Assembly: GCF_002849605.1 (NCBI RefSeq)
Contig: NZ_NPIB01000003.1
Span: forward strand, 186,001 to 250,000
DNA from: Photobacterium carnosum
GTDB lineage: Bacteria; Pseudomonadota; Gammaproteobacteria; Enterobacterales; Vibrionaceae
DNA length: 64,000 bases
Direction of reading: 5' to 3'
Of the stretch, positions 17,898-26,101 are shown in pieces. The position numbers and the translations under genes are program-made. Positions within the stretch are counted from its first letter, which is position 1, and each line of letters starts with the position of its first letter. The notes beneath the pieces are model-generated. The model did not search any database, was not told where the DNA came from, and was given only the letters and a program-made list of their open reading frames with translations.

Positions 17898-18640
17898 AAC
17901 TGGTACTTATTACTGGTGCAAGCTCCGGCATTGGTCTGCAATTGGCAATGGATTATGCGAATGATGGTTGGCATGTTTATGCTTGTGGTCAAAATCAACC
18001 ACGGCTTGAGCAGTTAGTCACTAATTGTGATGCTGCCACGACAGGAAAAATAACCCCGTTAGTCTTTGATGTTACCCATCTTGAACAGACTCAACAGGTA
18101 TTATCACAGCTTGAAACTTTGCCTGAGTTGATCCTTTTAAACGCTGGCATCTGTGAATATATCGATGATGGTGTGATTGAGAGTGATGTGTTTAAGCGTG
18201 TATTTGAGGTGAATTTTTTTGGCATTATTCATTGTTTAGAAGCGATGCAATCTCGATTTACAGCTACAACACATTTGGTATTTATTAGTTCATCTGCCGC
18301 TTATACCGCTTTACCTCGTGCTGAAGCGTATGGTGCCTCTAAAGCTGCGCTATCTTACTTAGCAAATGGATTAGCGATTGATTTAAAAGACAAGGTTAAG
18401 ACGGTTACTTTGGTTAATCCCGGATTTGTTGCAACACCGCTCACCAATAAAAATGACTTTCCAATGCCGATGATTGTTAGCGGTGAATACGCCTCACGTA
18501 AAATACGTCTAGGTGTGAGTAAGCAACAAGCAGAAATACATTTTCCGATAAAATTCACCTTATTACTGAAAGCGATTGCTTTATTTCCTGTTGCTTTACA
18601 GCGGATTATTATTCAACGGATGACAAGGAATGCGTCATGA
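17894..18640 (+). CDS. Short-chain dehydrogenase/reductase
   Basis: This is a 248-residue classical SDR. The nucleotide-binding motif is TGASSGIG (7-14), the NAG-type motif is LNAGI, a catalytic serine lies in FISSSAAY, and YxxxK is at Y146/K150. It catalyses NAD(P)-dependent oxidation or reduction of an unknown, probably lipid-derived, substrate. Both ends overlap neighbouring genes by four bases, so translation is coupled with the NTF2-like and FAD oxidoreductase genes. Confidence 0.88.
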   Translation: MKLVLITGASSGIGLQLAMDYANDGWHVYACGQNQPRLEQLVTNCDAATTGKITPLVFDVTHLEQTQQVLSQLETLPELILLNAGICEYIDDGVIESDVFKRVFEVNFFGIIHCLEAMQSRFTATTHLVFISSSAAYTALPRAEAYGASKAALSYLANGLAIDLKDKVKTVTLVNPGFVATPLTNKNDFPMPMIVSGEYASRKIRLGVSKQQAEIHFPIKFTLLLKAIALFPVALQRIIIQRMTRNAS

Positions 18641-19899
18641 AAATAGCAATTATAGGATCAGGGATTTCAGGATTGACCGCTGCGTGGTATTTACGTCATC
18701 AACATACAATTACACTGTTTGAAGCCAATGATTATGCTGGTGGGCATACAGCAACAGTAGATGTTGAGGTTGCGAGTGGTCGATATGCTATTGATACAGG
18801 GTTTATTGTCTTTAATGATCGTACATACCCCAATTTTGAGCAGTTATTGTCAGAACTTGATATTCAAGGTCAACCCAGTGAAATGAGTTTTAGTGTTCAT
18901 AATGATAATAATGGCTTGGAATACAACGGTCATGGGTTGAGTTCACTGTTTGCTCAAAAAAAGAATCTCTTTAAGCCGCAGTTTTACCGCTTTTTATATG
19001 AAATCACCAAATTTAACCGTCTGGCAAAGCAAACCGCTTATGAAGATATAGAACAACAACAAACCTTAGGGGATTTTCTGCAACAACATGGTTTGAGTGA
19101 TTATTTTACTGAGAATTATATTCTACCGATGGGGGCTGCAATTTGGTCATCATCATTAGCGGATATGCGCAATATACCATTAGGTTTTTTTCTGCGTTTT
19201 TTCTTAAACCATGGTTTGCTTGATATTGTTAATCGCCCACAGTGGTATGTGATCCCTGGTGGTTCTCGTGAATATGTAAAGCGTATGCTAGTAGAAATAG
19301 AACCATTTATCAGGCTCAATTCTTCCGTACAGCAGGTGAGCCGTATTAATGATCAAATTCATATCACCGTTAACGACAGTGTGGACGTTTTTGATCATGT
19401 TATTTTTGCATGTCATAGCGATCAAGCCTTAGCGCTACTAGCCGATAGTACCGTAAATGAACAACAGGTGTTATCAGCCATGGCGTACCAAGATAATGAT
19501 GTTGTTTTGCACACGGATGCCCGTATTTTACCGAATGCTAAAGCTGCGTGGGCCTCATGGAATTATCATTTACCATTAACGGATAATGAGTCATGCCACC
19601 AGCTTCCTGCCTTAACGTATAACATGAATATTCTACAAGGCATTGATGCCCCTGAAACGTTTTGTGTCACCTTAAATCAAACGCATGCTATCGATCCCAG
19701 TAAGATATTACGCCAATTTACTTATGCCCATCCGGTGTTTAATCGCAACAGTATTAAAGCGCAACAACAACGGCATTTGATCAATGGTCTTGATAATACA
19801 TGGTTTTGTGGCGCTTATTGGTATAACGGCTTTCATGAAGATGGAGTTAAAAGTGCGTTAGATGTTATTGATGTTGAGTGTGCACATGAACAAAACTGA
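18637..19899 (+). CDS. FAD-dependent amine oxidase-type oxidoreductase
   Basis: This 420-residue flavoprotein has the dinucleotide-binding motif GSGISGLTAAWYL from residue 7, the second-strand motif LFEANDYAGGHT, and a C-terminal FAD motif (WFCGAYWYNGFHEDGVKSA). It belongs to the NAD(P)-binding protein/flavin amine oxidase family that accompanies DUF1365 and CFA-type methyltransferases in many bacteria. In Rhodobacter a comparable set is linked to furan fatty acid synthesis, where the flavoprotein acts as a fatty acyl desaturase. That role is an inference here. Confidence 0.85.
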   Translation: MKIAIIGSGISGLTAAWYLRHQHTITLFEANDYAGGHTATVDVEVASGRYAIDTGFIVFNDRTYPNFEQLLSELDIQGQPSEMSFSVHNDNNGLEYNGHGLSSLFAQKKNLFKPQFYRFLYEITKFNRLAKQTAYEDIEQQQTLGDFLQQHGLSDYFTENYILPMGAAIWSSSLADMRNIPLGFFLRFFLNHGLLDIVNRPQWYVIPGGSREYVKRMLVEIEPFIRLNSSVQQVSRINDQIHITVNDSVDVFDHVIFACHSDQALALLADSTVNEQQVLSAMAYQDNDVVLHTDARILPNAKAAWASWNYHLPLTDNESCHQLPALTYNMNILQGIDAPETFCVTLNQTHAIDPSKILRQFTYAHPVFNRNSIKAQQQRHLINGLDNTWFCGAYWYNGFHEDGVKSALDVIDVECAHEQN

Positions 19900-20716
19900 A
19901 CCCATTATTAATAGCGGAATTTATAGTGGTCATATTCGACATCGACGCTTTACCCCTGTGCTGCATCGTTTTCGTTATTCAATGTTTATGATGTATCTCG
20001 ATGTTGATGAAATTGATTCCCTGAGTGACAGGGTAACGTGTTTTGGACGATCATGGTTTCATTTCGCTCGTTTTCGCCGTCAAGACTACATTGATGGTGC
20101 CGATGACATTCATTTAGCGGTTGAGGATAAAATTCATCAACTCACTGGCGAACGTATTCACGGTAAAGTTAGTATGTTGTGTCATCTACGCTATGGTGGA
20201 TTGTATTTTAGCCCATTGAATATGTATTACGTTTTTGATCAGCAAGGTGTTTGGCAATATGTATTAGCTGAAGTGAGCAATACCCCTTGGAATCAACGCC
20301 ATTATTATGCGATCCCCGCCAAGCAATATTGGCAACAAAAGCATTTTATTGATGACAAAGCGTTTCATGTCTCCCCGTTTAATCCTATGGATCAAGATTA
20401 TGTATGGCAGCTTTCTTTACCTGATAGCATTGTAAGAGTTCACTTAGAAGTTGATTCAAAAAAAGATAGCTTTTGTCGGGGAGGTGAAAATGAAGATTAT
20501 GGAAACAGCAATCATAATGCCGATATTTCAACAAAAGTCTTTGATGCCACATTAGTGATGAAAAAGCAGTCATTTACAAGCGCAACATTATTACGATACT
20601 TATTGGGCACGCCAATTATGATGGTTAAAGTGTTAGTGGGAATATATTGGCAAGCCTTTAAATTGTGGCGTAAAGGTGCTCCGATTTATGATCACCCTAA
20701 TCATGACAATGAATAG
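19886..20716 (+). CDS. DUF1365 family protein
   Basis: A 276-residue DUF1365 protein, starting at ATG 19886 (MNKTEPIINSGIYSGHIRHR), which overlaps the end of the oxidoreductase gene by 14 bases. Family features are the opening GxxxHxRxxP-type region and the motif YGGLYFSPLNMYYVFD. The frame is open to 19862, but the extra residues do not fit the family. A hydrophobic segment near residues 230-250 suggests membrane association. The DUF1365 family has no settled biochemical function; it is strongly associated with CFA-type lipid methyltransferases, as here. Confidence 0.85.
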   Translation: MNKTEPIINSGIYSGHIRHRRFTPVLHRFRYSMFMMYLDVDEIDSLSDRVTCFGRSWFHFARFRRQDYIDGADDIHLAVEDKIHQLTGERIHGKVSMLCHLRYGGLYFSPLNMYYVFDQQGVWQYVLAEVSNTPWNQRHYYAIPAKQYWQQKHFIDDKAFHVSPFNPMDQDYVWQLSLPDSIVRVHLEVDSKKDSFCRGGENEDYGNSNHNADISTKVFDATLVMKKQSFTSATLLRYLLGTPIMMVKVLVGIYWQAFKLWRKGAPIYDHPNHDNE

Positions 20717-20729
20717 TAAGGGATAAACT

Positions 20730-21968
20730 ATGCTTAGAAGTGAATTAGAACCAACAACATCAACCGGTTTATTTAGCCATGATCGATCACGTCGATTGAT
20801 TTTTACGATATTGCATCAATTATCAGATGTTGGATTAACCGTATCTGAGCAAGGTGGCGATACCCATTTCTTTGGTGATAAACAAACCAGTTTACAAGCA
20901 GCGATTACCGTTACTAATCTTGATTTTTATAAACGGTTATTAACCGATGGCAGTATTGGGGCCGGTGAGGCGTATATTGATGGCTGGTGGGATAGCCCAG
21001 ACTTAACTAATGTAGTGCGCATTCTGGCGCGTAATATGACAACACTGGATAAAATTGAGGCAAAAGTTGGCTGGATTGCACGTCTTGTTAAACAACTTAA
21101 TCATTTTTCACGTAGAAATAATCTTTTAAACGCGAAAGACAATATTTCAGCACATTATGATTTAGGCAATGATTTATATCGTCACTTTCTTGATGACAGA
21201 ATGCTGTATTCTGCTGGGGTGTATTTATCGGCATCAGACACACTTGCTCAGGCTCAAATCAATAAAATGGCAAGATTGTGTGATCAATTGCAGCTAACCA
21301 AAGATGATCATCTATTAGAGATAGGCACGGGTTGGGGAGGAATGGCTATTTATGCGGCGCAGCATTATGGTTGCCATGTTACGACCACGACTATTTCTGA
21401 GCAACAATACCTATGGGCGCAAGAGAAGGTTAAGCAAGCTGGCCTTGAGGATAAGATCACCTTATTACTTGAAGATTATCGTGATTTAACCGGACAATAT
21501 GACAAATTAGTGTCGATTGAAATGATTGAAGCGGTCGGTAAGCAATATCTCTCTACTTATATAAAAAAATGCCAATCATTATTAAAGCCTAACGGACTAT
21601 TAGCGATTCAAGCGATAACCATTGCTGATCAACGCTATGAAAGCTATAGCAAAGATGTTGATTTCATTCAAAAACATATTTTCCCTGGTGGGTTTCTACC
21701 ATCCATTAGTGTCTTACAATCACAATTAACATCGCACAGTGATTTTGTAACGCGTGATATTAAAGATATCGGTTTAGATTACGCAAAAACATTAGCCGAT
21801 TGGCATGTTGCGTTTAATCGCAATAGTGAAGCATTAAATCAGTATGGTTATGACGAACGCTTTATGCGCATGTGGCGTTATTACTTCTGTTACTGCGAAG
21901 GCGGATTTTTAGAGCGCAGTATCAGTACCATTCAATTAGTTGCTAGTCGTCCTCAGTGGCGTAAATAA
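20730..21968 (+). CDS. cfa: Cyclopropane-fatty-acyl-phospholipid synthase family methyltransferase
   Basis: The 412-residue protein belongs to the CFA synthase family. The SAM-binding motif LEIGTGWGGMAIYAA and the downstream YRDLTGQYDKLVSIEMIEAVG are clear, as is the family motif SAHYDLGNDLYRHFLDD. These enzymes transfer a methylene or methyl group from SAM to unsaturated phospholipid acyl chains. In this operon context, with a flavoprotein and DUF1365, it could instead methylate acyl chains on a furan-fatty-acid-like route. It lies 13 bases after DUF1365 and overlaps the next gene by one base. Confidence 0.88.
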   Translation: MLRSELEPTTSTGLFSHDRSRRLIFTILHQLSDVGLTVSEQGGDTHFFGDKQTSLQAAITVTNLDFYKRLLTDGSIGAGEAYIDGWWDSPDLTNVVRILARNMTTLDKIEAKVGWIARLVKQLNHFSRRNNLLNAKDNISAHYDLGNDLYRHFLDDRMLYSAGVYLSASDTLAQAQINKMARLCDQLQLTKDDHLLEIGTGWGGMAIYAAQHYGCHVTTTTISEQQYLWAQEKVKQAGLEDKITLLLEDYRDLTGQYDKLVSIEMIEAVGKQYLSTYIKKCQSLLKPNGLLAIQAITIADQRYESYSKDVDFIQKHIFPGGFLPSISVLQSQLTSHSDFVTRDIKDIGLDYAKTLADWHVAFNRNSEALNQYGYDERFMRMWRYYFCYCEGGFLERSISTIQLVASRPQWRK

Positions 21969-22483
21969 TGAAATATATCGCGATAGGTCTTGGGTTTAAC
22001 CTGTTTTGGTTGCTTGCTGTATGGGGGCAATACCAGTATGTAGGCATATTAATCGCACTCTTAATTGGTTGTTGGCTGTTTTACCATCGTAGTTGCCCGT
22101 TTGCGTTAATTGCTAGTGTTATTGGTATCTGCGGTGATTATGTCTTATCTCAGTTAGAAGTAATGCAATTTCCATTGCCTCAAGATCCTTTATTTGCACC
22201 TTTTAATGACTTTATACCGTTGTGGCTCATTTTATTATGGTTAGGGTTTACTTCAATGGTATGGGTAATGCGAGAACAAGTACAAAAGCTGCCATTATGG
22301 GGGGCGATGATGGGGGGTAGTCTTGGCGGTGCAATCAGTTATTGGACCGGATTAACGTTAGGTGCAGTAATATGGCCTTATGGAGAACTCATTACCTTTA
22401 TCGGCATTGCTGTTGTCTGGAGTCTTTATAGTGGTTATTTACTGTGGTTATTACAGATGATGACCAAGAGAGAAATAGCATGA
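21968..22483 (+). CDS. DUF2878 membrane protein
   Basis: The 171-residue protein is almost entirely hydrophobic, with about five to six membrane segments and short polar loops (for example MREQVQKLPLWG). It matches the DUF2878 family, which occurs in the photolyase/CFA gene clusters. The start ATG shares a base with the preceding TAA stop, and the stop overlaps the next start (ATGA). It is an inner-membrane protein of unknown function. Confidence 0.8.
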   Translation: MKYIAIGLGFNLFWLLAVWGQYQYVGILIALLIGCWLFYHRSCPFALIASVIGICGDYVLSQLEVMQFPLPQDPLFAPFNDFIPLWLILLWLGFTSMVWVMREQVQKLPLWGAMMGGSLGGAISYWTGLTLGAVIWPYGELITFIGIAVVWSLYSGYLLWLLQMMTKREIA

Positions 22484-22977
22484 AAGCGTATTTAGCACTA
22501 TTACTGCTTATTGTTACTTTAACGAGTTCATCCGCACAAGCCTCATCATGGTTTACATGGCCAACCGTGGGTGAGTCGACCTTAAAATGGGGCTGGTGGC
22601 AGATATATGTCGCCCAACTTAAAACACCTACGGGTAAATATGTTGCAAATGATCCAAATTTGGCACTGATTATTCGTTATTTGCGTGATATTGATAAAGA
22701 AGATCTTCTTATTGCAACCGACAAGCAATGGCAACACTTAGGTTTTTCATCATTACAGCGGCAACAATGGTTAAGCCAGTTAGCACAACAATGGCCGAGT
22801 GTTAAACCCGGCGATAGATTGGTGTTTGTGAAAAATGCCACTGAAGGACGTTTTTATCAAAAGGGTAAACCGTTAGGTAAACCACTGTCTGCGGCATTAA
22901 GTAACGCTTTTATTGGTATTTGGCTATCAACCGACACCGCATACCCTAAATTACGCTTACAGCTCATTGGTCAGTAG
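22480..22977 (+). CDS. Chalcone isomerase-like periplasmic protein
   Basis: The 165-residue protein begins with a signal peptide (about 1-22, ending ASA/QAS-like) followed by WFTWPTVGESTLKWGWWQIYVAQL, the pattern of bacterial chalcone-isomerase-like proteins. True chalcone isomerase activity is unlikely; the family fold binds fatty acids in some members. I use ATG 22480 (ATGA overlap) rather than the longer open frame from 22444, because it places the signal peptide at the N-terminus. Confidence 0.82.
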   Translation: MKAYLALLLLIVTLTSSSAQASSWFTWPTVGESTLKWGWWQIYVAQLKTPTGKYVANDPNLALIIRYLRDIDKEDLLIATDKQWQHLGFSSLQRQQWLSQLAQQWPSVKPGDRLVFVKNATEGRFYQKGKPLGKPLSAALSNAFIGIWLSTDTAYPKLRLQLIGQ

Positions 22978-23031
22978 AACCTAGGTTATATACGCTAGTT
23001 ATTGGCTATAACACGTTAAGAGGAACAGATT

Positions 23032-23586
23032 ATGTCTTCTCATTCTATTTATCAGACACCACATATCACCTTACAATGGTTACTTGGGTGCGTATTGGCA
23101 TTATTATTAAACGGTTGTACTGCTTCAATTGAAGATTATGAACAGACTGAACCTAAATTTGATTTGTTTCAGTTTTTTGAAGGGCATAGCCAAGCGTGGG
23201 GGATGGTACAAGATTATAAAGGTCGGCAAGTACGCCGATTCGATGTAAAACTTAACGGGGTTATTACGGGAAATCAACTGGTGCTTACTGAAGATTTTGT
23301 GTTTGATGATAAACAAACGCAACAGCGAATATGGACTATCACTAAACAAGAAGATGGACGTTATTTTGGTACGGCTGATGATGTTGTTGGTAAAGCGGTA
23401 GGTTATGAAAAAGGCAACGCATTGTATTGGCAATATGTATTGACCGTAGATATTGATGGATCGCCATACCATATTGATTTTGAAGATTGGATGTTCTATC
23501 AATATGATGGTCAATTATTTAATGTCGCAAAAATGAAAAAATGGGGTATTACTGTTGGGAGTGTGACGTTATTTTTTCAAAAGTAA
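23032..23586 (+). CDS. DUF3833 lipoprotein
   Basis: The 184-residue protein has a hydrophobic leader with a lipobox LLNGC (cysteine at about residue 29), so it should be lipidated and sent to the envelope. The body matches DUF3833, with FFEGHSQAWGMVQDYKGR and DFEDWMFYQYDG. It is the last gene of the photolyase/CFA operon, 54 bases after the chalcone isomerase-like gene. The molecular function is unknown; a lipid or small-molecule binding role is conceivable given its neighbours. Confidence 0.85.
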   Translation: MSSHSIYQTPHITLQWLLGCVLALLLNGCTASIEDYEQTEPKFDLFQFFEGHSQAWGMVQDYKGRQVRRFDVKLNGVITGNQLVLTEDFVFDDKQTQQRIWTITKQEDGRYFGTADDVVGKAVGYEKGNALYWQYVLTVDIDGSPYHIDFEDWMFYQYDGQLFNVAKMKKWGITVGSVTLFFQK

Positions 23587-23601
23587 TCTTCGTATCTAAT
23601 C

Positions 23602-23632
23602 CCTCGTTTATCTATACCATAAATAAACGAGG
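23602..23632 (+). terminator. Hairpin between convergent genes
   Basis: CCTCGTTTAT (23602-23611) pairs with ATAAACGAGG (23623-23632), giving a perfect 10-bp stem. There is no T run on either side, so termination, if any, would be weak or factor-assisted. It separates the operon from the convergent ybjD-like gene. Confidence 0.5.
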
Positions 23633-23655
23633 TGAATGTTGGTTATTAGACGTAA

Positions 23656-25329
23656 TTAAATTATCCCCCTAGCCATGATGATTACTCTTTTTAATACTCC
23701 TTTAATTAATAATGGCATTTTGTCTGAATCTGACTCTCGCGTATATTTTACTATCGCTAAAGCAAGATCGGGCTTGGCATGTTTTTTTAAGGCTCGATAA
23801 ATGATTTTACGAATGGGCATTTGGTCATTATCTGCAATGTTAGCTAGTTGACGAAATAAAGGCTCGTAACCTTTTTTAAAAAGGAAGTGTTCAATATCTT
23901 TTGCAGGGAGTACCGTTAAACGCTCGCGTTCATTATCATCATTCAACAATGATCTGACTTTATCTGCATATTTTCGGCCAGCAGGATCACCATCAGCGAC
24001 TAGATGCCATTCAATCCCCAATAAGCGTGCGAGTTTAATCAGTGGTTTAATGCCACTTTGTGCAAATTCAATCACATGAATACCTTCAGCTGCAAGGTTA
24101 TAGCCTGCGAGATGTGCCATTTCATTAAATAACCAGACTTCCGTTTCTCCTTCAACTAAGAGCCATACTCGCGCATAAAAAGCACTCGGGCGATGCATTC
24201 GAACATGAAACGTGATTTTACGAATATCATCTTTGTTTAATTCACCGTTATTTATGCCATGCACAACTGTTTTTTGTGGCGTACGTTGCAGACGTTTAAT
24301 TGCCGTCAGTGGAACAACACTTAATAATTCAGGGCTATTGGTGGTTAACACTTTTTGCATTGGCATATTTTGTATAAACGCCCATGCTTGATGAAGCATG
24401 ATTGGATGTAAACGACCTTCAGGATCTTCTAAAATCATTATTGGGCGTGAAATACGTTTAAGATCAACAGGACCACGGGCACGAATATAAGTGTTAAGTA
24501 ATCCCATTAAAATCAACTTTGCTTGCTTAGTCATTTTAGGTTGGACAAGCTGATCAAACGGATTGAGGCATTGATCGTCATATTGGTTTTGTAAAGGGTA
24601 ATAAGCATGAGGCTGTGCTTTCGTGCGAGTGTGTGGCGTAAAAGCAAAGTAATGATCAACCAATGAACGTAATATATTAATACTACTTTTTATTTCAGCA
24701 GCGCTAACATGTCCAGGTTGAGTCATTAAACGGCGACAAGTATTATCCAGACGGCGTTGAATACGGCTTGATTCTGAAATTTTAGCTGGTGGCACTACTG
24801 ACGAATTATGCTGTGTCGTTGTCTTGGTTTTATCATATTCTAATTGACGAGCATCTCGAATTCTTACTATTGGATGTAAGACCATTAACTGGCGTAAAAA
24901 TTTATCAGTATCAGGATGTTCAATAATATGACCATCGGCATGTAAAAAATGGCGCTGAGTGATTATTTTATCATTTTCGATATGACTATTAATTTCAGTA
25001 TAAAGATGTTTTAAATTATCTTGTTCTATCCAGAAAGGATCAAAGGCACGATAACGTCGAGCGCGATATTCACCTTGATAATCTTCATGCCACCGTAATA
25101 CTATTTGTAGTGAAGACGCCCGCTCGTGGCCAATAGCATGATCAATATGGAAGTCCGAAAATTTCATTTCGTAAAATTCCGAACTAGGGCAAAGCATTAA
25201 ACTTAGTGCATCAAGTAATGATGATTTTCCCCATGCATTTTCTCCAATAAGAACAGTTAATTCATCAAATGACAGTGATAGACGTTTGATACCTCGAAAC
25301 CCTGCGATCTCAATTCGATCTAAATGCAT
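23656..25329 (-). CDS. ybjD: YbjD-type OLD family ATPase/nuclease
   Basis: This is a 557-residue protein with an SMC/RecF-like N-terminal ATPase (FRGIKRLSLSFDELTVLIG, Walker A GENAWGKSS at about 31-39), an ABC-type Walker B region (PIMILEDPEGRLHP) and a C-terminal Toprim domain (LLVEGETEVWLFNE, LVADGDPAGRKYAD). That is the class 2 OLD nuclease layout. Length and N-terminal sequence match E. coli YbjD (about 552 aa). OLD proteins cleave DNA with divalent metals; YbjD itself is poorly characterised. No reverse transcriptase or helicase partner is adjacent, so it does not look like a Gabija or retron unit. Confidence 0.88.
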   Translation of the reverse strand: MHLDRIEIAGFRGIKRLSLSFDELTVLIGENAWGKSSLLDALSLMLCPSSEFYEMKFSDFHIDHAIGHERASSLQIVLRWHEDYQGEYRARRYRAFDPFWIEQDNLKHLYTEINSHIENDKIITQRHFLHADGHIIEHPDTDKFLRQLMVLHPIVRIRDARQLEYDKTKTTTQHNSSVVPPAKISESSRIQRRLDNTCRRLMTQPGHVSAAEIKSSINILRSLVDHYFAFTPHTRTKAQPHAYYPLQNQYDDQCLNPFDQLVQPKMTKQAKLILMGLLNTYIRARGPVDLKRISRPIMILEDPEGRLHPIMLHQAWAFIQNMPMQKVLTTNSPELLSVVPLTAIKRLQRTPQKTVVHGINNGELNKDDIRKITFHVRMHRPSAFYARVWLLVEGETEVWLFNEMAHLAGYNLAAEGIHVIEFAQSGIKPLIKLARLLGIEWHLVADGDPAGRKYADKVRSLLNDDNERERLTVLPAKDIEHFLFKKGYEPLFRQLANIADNDQMPIRKIIYRALKKHAKPDLALAIVKYTRESDSDKMPLLIKGVLKRVIIMARGII

Positions 25330-25477
25330 GAATTTTCCTCATTATTTCTTTACAACATAGCGTAGAGACTATGAGAAAGGGATCGTTTCGCTCACATTAT
25401 TGATACAATGTTTAAATTAAAAAAGTTACTATACCGAACATGAATATTTAACGAAAACAATTATAAAGGATGATCCC

Positions 25478-25873
25478 ATGGCTAAAATTATTCATTCTAT
25501 GATTCGTGTTATTGATCTTGACGCATCATTGAAATTTTATAAACAAGCATTAAATTTAGAGATTGCGGAGCGACTTGATTTTGATGGTTTTAGTTTAGTG
25601 TATTTACGTAATGACGAAAATGACATGGAACTTGAATTAACATGGAATAAAGGAACGACAGAACCTTATACGCATGGTACAGGTTATGGACATATTGCGA
25701 TTGCTGTTGATGATCTTGAAGCTGAATATCAAAAGTTAGTAGCACTTCAATATAACCCAGCAGAGATTAAAGAGTTTTTCCGTGAAGGGGTACTCTTGGC
25801 TAAATTTTTCTTTGTTCAAGATCCTGATGGTTATAAAATTGAATTTTTACAACGCCATGGTCGTTATCAATAA
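25478..25873 (+). CDS. Glyoxalase I-like VOC protein
   Basis: This 131-residue protein has two beta-alpha-beta-beta-beta modules of the VOC fold. The metal ligands of glyoxalase I can be aligned: H6, E53, H72 and E122, close to E. coli GloA positions. This supports a metal-dependent lactoylglutathione lyase, which detoxifies methylglyoxal with glutathione. Overall similarity to GloA is moderate, so I leave the symbol empty. It has a good ribosome site (AAAGGATG region) and is transcribed away from the ybjD-like gene. Confidence 0.8.
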   Translation: MAKIIHSMIRVIDLDASLKFYKQALNLEIAERLDFDGFSLVYLRNDENDMELELTWNKGTTEPYTHGTGYGHIAIAVDDLEAEYQKLVALQYNPAEIKEFFREGVLLAKFFFVQDPDGYKIEFLQRHGRYQ

Positions 25874-25891
25874 TATCTAATAGCATGATAT

Positions 25892-25983
25892 TTACTGAGT
25901 GGGGGAGCGTTAACGTGTTAATGAGATCTTCACTCAGTAATTGTATTGAAAAAAGAGTATATTTTAGTAGAGATCTCATTTTT
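25892..25983 (+). promoter_or_regulatory. Two crossing hairpins downstream of the VOC gene
   Basis: TTACTGAGTG (25892-25901) pairs with CACTCAGTAA (25931-25940). AATGAGATCT (25920-25929), inside that loop, pairs with AGATCTCATT (25971-25980), which is followed by T to 25983. The second hairpin can serve as a terminator. The crossing arrangement would form a pseudoknot or alternative folds. The 5'-nucleotidase gene starts 120 bases later. Confidence 0.5.
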
Positions 25984-26101
25984 ATGTCGTTTTATGTAAT
26001 CTTGTTTCTTATTTAATGGCGATCTTTATTTTTGTAATGCAGTGAGCGTTATAAATCAGTCGTTAGTTGATCCCGATGGTTCTGGAGGAACTGAAATTTT
26101 T

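Noticed and set aside
23656-25329. OLD nuclease as part of a Gabija, retron or other defence unit
   Set aside because: It matches the conserved YbjD type and has no helicase, reverse transcriptase or other partner beside it.
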